A stretch of 64,000 nt of DNA, taken from the NCBI GenBank assembly GCA_006176705.1, contig QRFJ01004269.1:1-64000 (forward strand), given 5' to 3'. The notes below the pieces were generated by a model, which made no database searches, had not been told where the DNA came from, and was given only the letters and a program-made list of their open reading frames with translations. The DNA comes from Cocos nucifera. Lineage: Eukaryota > Streptophyta > Magnoliopsida > Arecales > Arecaceae. The translations under genes and the position numbers were made by a program. Positions 58,523 through 64,000 of this stretch are shown one piece after another (position 1 is the stretch's first letter; every line of letters begins with the position of its first letter).

Positions 58523-61012
58523 TATTAAAAAATATGTTCCAAAGCCAATCGTCAGCCTATTGACGATTGAGCTATATTATAATTATAATTAATTTATTAA
58601 TTAATAAAATATATTTTTAATATTTTTATCATAATTTTTTATCTTCTAATAAACTCCATTGTTGTGATGAAGTTCTTAGGACTATTTAGGTTCGATAAAG
58701 AAAGTATTTATCGATTAGTCCTTAAAACTGTTCATGATCAAATGATAGGCTATTAATAAGGATGACAGCATCTATCAAGCATAGATCATTGTATGCTATA
58801 TAGGTTGGTTGTTCTCTTAACCAAGAAGTGTCAAGATATTGGTATGGTATACGGATGAGATGTAGGGGTACATCGTCTCTAAACGTAATCAACTATAGAG
58901 CATTTCATTATTGAGAATATCTCTAATGGGATATAGGTATAAGTATCCAATAGATCTGAGATCATCTCAGTGACTTGCAAGCAACTCACTGTGCTTTGGT
59001 ACCGAACTAACTAAATTTATAATTCAGTAATGAAAGACTTTTGGGTATAGTCAAGTACTTGCAAAGTTGATGTGTGATCAAGATAGAATTTACTGCTCCA
59101 AGAGTTGGAGAAGAATGTAGCACTGTATTTCAATATAGCAAAATCTTAGCCAGGATAATCCATCAGATGGATTTGATATTTTAAAATACAATGTGGATAG
59201 CTTGATTAAAGTTGATAGTCGAACTTTGAGGTGTCCTACGAGCATTTTGGTTAAGAATATGAATTACATGGAAACTATATCCACATGGGTTCCATGAATG
59301 TTGTTCTACACATTCGACCTATGCGGCCGTCGGATATCATTGCTAGATGGTTATTTTGATTGGTATAAAAATTTATTTCTATGCTATTGACTTAGGTTGA
59401 AACCTATGACGTCACACACGTTAGAGCTCATGATCTGATCGGATGGTTGATCAATAATTAAGAATAATTCAGGGGTTAAACAATCAATACGATTGGTGTT
59501 TAACCTAGTGCAAGTATTGCAGGAGGATCGATTAGTAATTAGATTGCTAATTGACTTAATTTGATTAAGCCAAAGGGTTGAGATTAAGTTTAATTGAATA
59601 TGATTTAATTAGATTTAGTTTGGGTTGTATTGGATCAAGTCTAATTGGATTATTAGATAAGCCAAGTGCAAGGAAGAACTAGTCCTAGTTCAACTAGGAC
59701 TTGGTCAACCCATTTTTCTAATTTGATTAAAAAATTAAATCAAAATTTAATTTAATTTAATCTAATCTAATTAAGTATTTAATTGGGTTAGGGCCTAATT
59801 TAATTTGGTTGACTTGATTTTAGTTTAAGTTGGTTTGAGAAATTACTTTGACCAAGTCATAGATGGAATCCTAGTAAAACTAGGATTCCACCTTGCGCCA
59901 CCTTAGCCCCCCACGCCCCCATGCCCTCTTTCTCTCTTCTTTTTGGTGTGAAATCTCTTCTTCCAGGTATCTAACACATGCCCCTTCTCTCCCTCTCTTT
60001 CTCAAATGGAAATTATGTGGTGGACCAAGTCAGGTAGTAATTTGTTTTGATTTTGGATTCTATGAGATAGAATCCTAACAAACAACAACTTATCCCATGT
60101 GTGCCGCCCTCCTTCCTATTTTGTCTCTAGTTTCCATGGTGAAAAGGGAGACATTTTGTGTGCCAAAAGCCTAAAGTCCCCACCAAAAACAAAGGAGGGG
60201 GCGCCCAACACTTGGCTCCCCAACTAGTTGCCTCTTTTGATCTTTCCTACTCTAAGAGTTTGATCCAACAAAGACTCCTCTATATCACTCTATATAGGAT
60301 GAATTTTAAGCTATTTTTTTGACATATTCCAGATCATTGAGAAATCTTTGGGACATGTGAAAAGCAGGAAGAAAGAGTATTAGGGCATGGAGACCTCATA
60401 GATACTAAACTAGGTGTCTAGGTGAGAGAATAGAGAAGAAGAAGAGGGTCTTCTTCTAGGGTTGTCTTGTTCATTAATTTTTCTTCTTCTTTTTGAGATT
60501 ATTTGAGAGTGTCTCAAATTTATAATCTCTCCTCCTTCTTCTCATCTTTAGAAGAGTCTAGATCTAGAAGAAAAAAGCATCGAATCGACTGTCAAAGAAT
60601 AATCAGCATAGTACTAGCATACTTTGCTGATTTTCTGTATTGAATTTTTGATCGTGGTTGTGGACTCGTGTGGATGACTCCTAGAGGTCGGATGCATGTG
60701 TGGCTAGCAACATGATCCTTAAGCCCAAATCAGCAAGTTAGAACATCTAACTTGCACAAGTAATAGATTTGATCTATTTTACATATTTGCATTAGATGTA
60801 GTGTAGATGCATGTTGATGTGATCAACATATTTTATTTTCTTCTTTATGTTTAATTTTTGATTTAATATCATGCCATAATCATGTAATAGAACATTAGAT
60901 CTAGGGTATTCTCTAATATTTAAAATTAATTTTGATTAATTTTAGTCTTCCACTACCTGATCTTGAAAAAGTTTCAAGATTTAGCTCTGAAACCATAGAT
61001 CTAGTTCGTTCA
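58523..61012 (+). repeat. Element E 3' LTR
   Basis: TATTAAAAAATATG (TG start mutated to TA) to TTCGTTCA, 2490 bp. Dyad at 60197-60221 with one arm degraded; TATATAGG at 60291-60298, 69 bases further on, also degraded. Confidence 0.88.
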
Positions 61013-61854
61013 CTTTGCGGACATGCTGGCTAGGGCCGAAGGCTATGCTCGAGTGGAGGAAGCCTTCAAACAAAAAGATGATGAATCCATGAAAGAGTAG
61101 CAAGTGGGTGAATCCTGCAAGCCCATACCTGAAGAAAAGTCGAGTGAAGTTCGACCGCGCTCCCAAACTCCTCTTGAGAGCAGACAAGCCCAAACTCCTC
61201 GAGCTCGTTGACAAAGAAGTTCGGATCGAAGGATCTGGTGAAACTTTCCTTCTAAAAGATTCAACAACTATGCTTTCTTAAATGCCTCAAAGATCCAAGT
61301 GCTAATGGAGATAAGGGAGTAGCTATCAGGACCGAAGAGAATGTGACTCATTCAGCCAAGTGCAACCTCAACAAATAATATCTTTACCATCATAACCATG
61401 GTCATGATACTAAAAAATATATCTAGCTCCAGGATGAGATCGAAGCACTGATTTGAAGAGATCAATTGGATCCATTTATCAGGCACAGACTGAAGAGAAA
61501 ATAGGATTGTCCAAGAGCCCCACCACTACCTGAACCATCTCGGAGGGACAAACTGCAAGAAGATCCACCTCCCCTTAGAATCATCAACACTATTGCTGTG
61601 GGACATCGGCGAGGGGAGGCCAGTGGGTCAGTAGAGCAAGCAAAAAAATAGTAAACTAAGGAACCTATCACATTCACTAAAGAAGATGCTTAGGGAATTT
61701 AGTTTTTGCATAATGACACTGTTGTAGTGACTTTAAATATTGCTGATTATGATGTTCGCCATATTTTAATTAATAATGGAAGCTCTACTGATGTTTTATT
61801 TTATGATGTTTTATTTAAAATATCCATACCTAACAGTAGAATAGGATCAATAAG
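61013..61854 (+). pseudogene. Tat-type Gypsy gag C-terminal part and protease of element G
   Basis: Continues G gag from 39651: FADMLARAEGYARVEEAFKQKDDE, with TAG at about 61098. A basic, Pro-rich stretch, then a broken segment with KIQVLMEIRE (near 61290), HHNHGHDTK (near 61390) and LQDEIEAL, which is the usual end of Tat gag and its linker. Protease follows from about 61665: HNDTVVVTLNIADYDVRHILI then NNGSSTDVLFYD; the catalytic Asp codon (61772-61774) reads Asn, a G-to-A change. The run ends where H begins (61855). Inactive on that residue alone. Confidence 0.78.
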
Positions 61855-64000
61855 TATTGAAAAATATGTCCTAAAGTCAATCATCTAAGTGGTAGATGAT
61901 TGAAATTAGTATATGAATTATCTAATAATAATAGTTATTTGGCTGATTCATCATAAAAGTTCTATCTTCCTTAAACAAACTCCTAAATTATGATGAAGTC
62001 CTTAGAACCACAATCGATCAATAAAGGAGAATTTATTGGATTGTTTTTAAATTGTTCACAATCAAATGATAAGTTATTAACAAGAATGATAACTTATTGA
62101 GTGTAGGTCGCTGCATACCATATGCGTTGGTTGTCCTCGTTACCAAGTGGTGTAGAGACACTAGTATGGCATCCAGAGAGATGTAGGAGTATATCTGCAC
62201 TGAACGTGATCAATGTAGCACTCTACTATCAAAAGTAGCTAGCTAAGGCCAATGGATATAAGTGTCCCTCCGACCTAAGAACACCATAGTGACTTGCAAG
62301 CAACTCACTATACTTTGGTGTCGGACTGTCTGTATTTCTAATGTAGGTTTGAAAGATTAGTAGGTATAGTCAAGTACTTGTAAAGTTAGTGTATGAGTCA
62401 AGATAGGATTGACCACTCCTGATTAACTTTTGAAAGAGAATGACTCATTGTATTTCAATTTAGCAAAATCTAGGCCTAGGTAATCCCTGTGAGGTGTCAT
62501 GAGATTTGCAAAATTTTGAGACACAATAGAGATGAGTTGTATGAGTGTTTGATAGTGTACTCAAAGTCGTCTTGAGCATTATTGGTCATAGGGATGAATT
62601 ATACAGTAACCATGGGCTAGGGTTCTAAGAATGTTGCTTTGTATACATTTGACCTATCTGGACGTTGGAAACCATTGTTAGATGATAATTTCGATTGGTA
62701 CAAAAATTGATTCCTATGCTACTGGCTTAGGTTCAAACCTATAGGGTCACACTGAACTTATAATTTGATCAGATGGTTAATCGATGATTGAGAATCGTTC
62801 TAAGATCAATCCATCAATATGATTGATGTTTGACCTAATGCAAGTATTGCAGGAGGATCGATTAACAATTGAATTGCTAATTCGCTCAATTTGATTGAGC
62901 AATCAAGCTGAGATCAAGTTTAATTAAATTAGATTTAATGAGAATTAGTTTGGACTTAATTAGATTAAGTCTAATTAATTTATTGGATAAGCTAATAGCA
63001 AGAAAGAATAATTTCTTGTTTGACTAGGACTTGGGTGCACCTTATTGACTTAGGATTTAAATCAGATTTAAATCTTGATTTAATCTGATTTAATTAGATA
63101 CTTAGTTGGATGAGGATCATTCTTCATTGGGTTACATTTAATCTAATTTGAAAAGAATTTAATTAGGTTCAAACCTATTTTGAACTAGTCAAATAAGAGG
63201 AGTCCTAGTTGGACTGGGACTCTCTCTCTTTTGCTTCCGCCTAATAAAGCCAACACCCACTTATTAATTCTAGATGTTTACAAGAGCTTTCTAATGCCTA
63301 AGATGGTTCTCCATGCCCCATTAATCTGACTTTTTGGAATTTATTTTGACTTGGTCAAAACTAGAAGGTTGTTTGGATTAGTTTCCTATTTGATAGAGTC
63401 CCCTTTGACCAAAACTTCTTCCCTCCTTCTTTTGGATTTTTTCCCACACCACCCAACCTTTTCTCTCCCTTCCCCCCCAAGATTTTGTGCATTGGTTTTT
63501 TGGTTCTCACACCTAAAATTAAGGAAGGGGCATCCAAGAGTTGGATGCCCCATAGGAGTCCATAAAAGACTAGGTTTGACCTAATCATCCTTATATTATT
63601 GGGGCACCTTCTGTGAGATGGTTTTGAGGATGTGATAAATCCCAAAAAATTCATGAAAAACTATAGAAAAAGGAGGAGAAGGCATGGTGGTTTGTGGCAC
63701 CATGATTCTTGGAGAAGAGCTTTCAACTAAGACATCAAAGGTTGATGTCTTGAAGAGACGAGGTAAAAGAAGATTATCTTCTCTTTACTTTTTTTTTATA
63801 TATTTTTTTTTGATTTATTCTTTATGATTTTTATGTGAAAAAAATCTAAGAGGGAGAGGAATAGGGTGTGGGGATAAGTGCTCCAAGTTGTTGGGGCATG
63901 ATGTTCCTTTTGGACATGATTTGATCATGTCCTGATGAGAGAAGGAGAAGAGAAGAAAGGTCTTCTCTTAGGGTTTCTTGTAGAACCCTTCTTCTCTAAT
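61855..64000 (+). mobile_element. Element H: Copia-like LTR, E-related subfamily, running off the window
   Basis: Starts TATTGAAAAATATGTCC (TG mutated to TA as in the E 3' LTR), then follows the E LTR order: the AATGATAAGTTATTAACAAG segment, the ACTTGCAAGCAACTCACTAT box (62292), the GTGCAAGTATTGCAGGAGG box (62840), a dyad (63527-63551) and a weak TATATT (63592-63597). It is much more diverged from E than the two E LTRs are from each other, so a distinct subfamily. No internal region is visible; whether it is a full element or a solo LTR cannot be told. Open frames at 63351-63654 on both strands lie in the LTR and are not gene-like. Confidence 0.75.
63527..63551 (+). promoter_or_regulatory. 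Perfect inverted repeat in element H LTR
   Basis: GGGGCATCCAA, loop GAG, TTGGATGCCCC: eleven perfect pairs. Two pairs differ from E (C-G and G-C in E; A-T and T-A here at the equivalent places) with both arms changed together. Confidence 0.7.

Larger units (their letters stand above)
39652..61012 (+). mobile_element. Element E: Copia retrotransposon with 2.5 kb LTRs, host of element F
   Basis: LTRs at 39652-42132 and 58523-61012, PBS, leader, gag, pol and a purine tract, all on the plus strand. F (45959-56406) interrupts it within integrase. Flanks TTTTA and CTTTG differ at two positions, both transitions, so the target duplication is only plausible; the split gag of G proves the insertion independently. 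LTRs differ by roughly 10% over the first 235 bases (hand count). Its LTR family is shared with D and, more distantly, F and H. Confidence 0.9.
27070..61854 (+). mobile_element. Element G: Tat-type Ty3/Gypsy retrotransposon split by C, E and H
   Basis: G's pieces are 27070-27258, 37475-39651 and 61013-61854. The gag phrase reading up to LLFSLEKYPR at 39640 continues with FADMLARAEGYARVEEAF at 61014, proving that E sits inside one gag gene. The LTR start at 27070 (TGTCGAAATTC) is inferred from where I homology ends; C then splits that LTR. Gag and protease wording is that of plant Tat (Ogre/Retand) elements. RT, integrase and the 3' LTR are beyond the window. Confidence 0.75.

Noticed and set aside
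59893..60078. Short open frames in CT-rich parts of LTRs (also 46531-46716, 18469-18687, 63351-63584)
   Set aside because: All lie inside LTR U3/U5 sequence, have low-complexity Ser/Leu/Phe composition, and are not kept open in the paired LTR.

Overview
This 64 kb window looks like plant nuclear DNA. It is AT-rich, has no prokaryotic gene organisation, and is filled by decayed LTR retrotransposons. The families are consistent with a large-genome monocot; palm is my guess and cannot be proven from the window. I found no cellular protein gene, tRNA, rRNA or CRISPR array. Almost every open stretch is a piece of a retrotransposon gag or pol broken by stops and frameshifts.

The window reads as a set of insertions inside insertions, lettered A to I here. 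D is an old minus-strand Copia copy and the outermost host. Copia element A (1-17099) is inserted in its leader, and Athila-type Gypsy element I (from 19623) in its LTR. A carries nested Sirevirus-like Copia element B (4309-13189, 5-bp target duplication AAGGA). I is interrupted at about 27070 by Tat-type Gypsy element G. G is split by three later insertions: Copia C in its LTR (27259-37474), Copia E in its gag (39652-61012), and Copia-like LTR H in its protease (61855 to the window end). E is interrupted within integrase by its own relative F on the minus strand (45959-56406). The deepest chain is D>I>G>E>F.

Layout: 1-1112 A 5' LTR (partial); 1113-4308 A leader, gag and first half of pol; 4309-13189 B; 13190-14822 A RT/RNase H; 14823-17099 A 3' LTR; 17100-19622 D leader, PBS and partial LTR; 19623-27069 I; 27070-27258 G LTR start; 27259-37474 C; 37475-39651 G LTR end and gag; 39652-45958 E left part; 45959-56406 F; 56407-61012 E right part; 61013-61854 G gag end and protease; 61855-64000 H LTR.

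No element is obviously autonomous now: every gag and pol carries several stops. LTR pairs differ by roughly 8-13% over the stretches I compared by eye, mostly through transitions, as expected for old, methylated copies.

The most interesting signals are in non-coding parts of the elements. (1) An inverted repeat sits just upstream of the TATA box in the D, E and H LTRs and shows paired base changes. (2) Hairpin modules of about 70 bp occur in the leaders of D, E and F, in two copies in D and E. (3) A comparable series of hairpins lies in the C leader. (4) B has an extra ORF downstream of pol.
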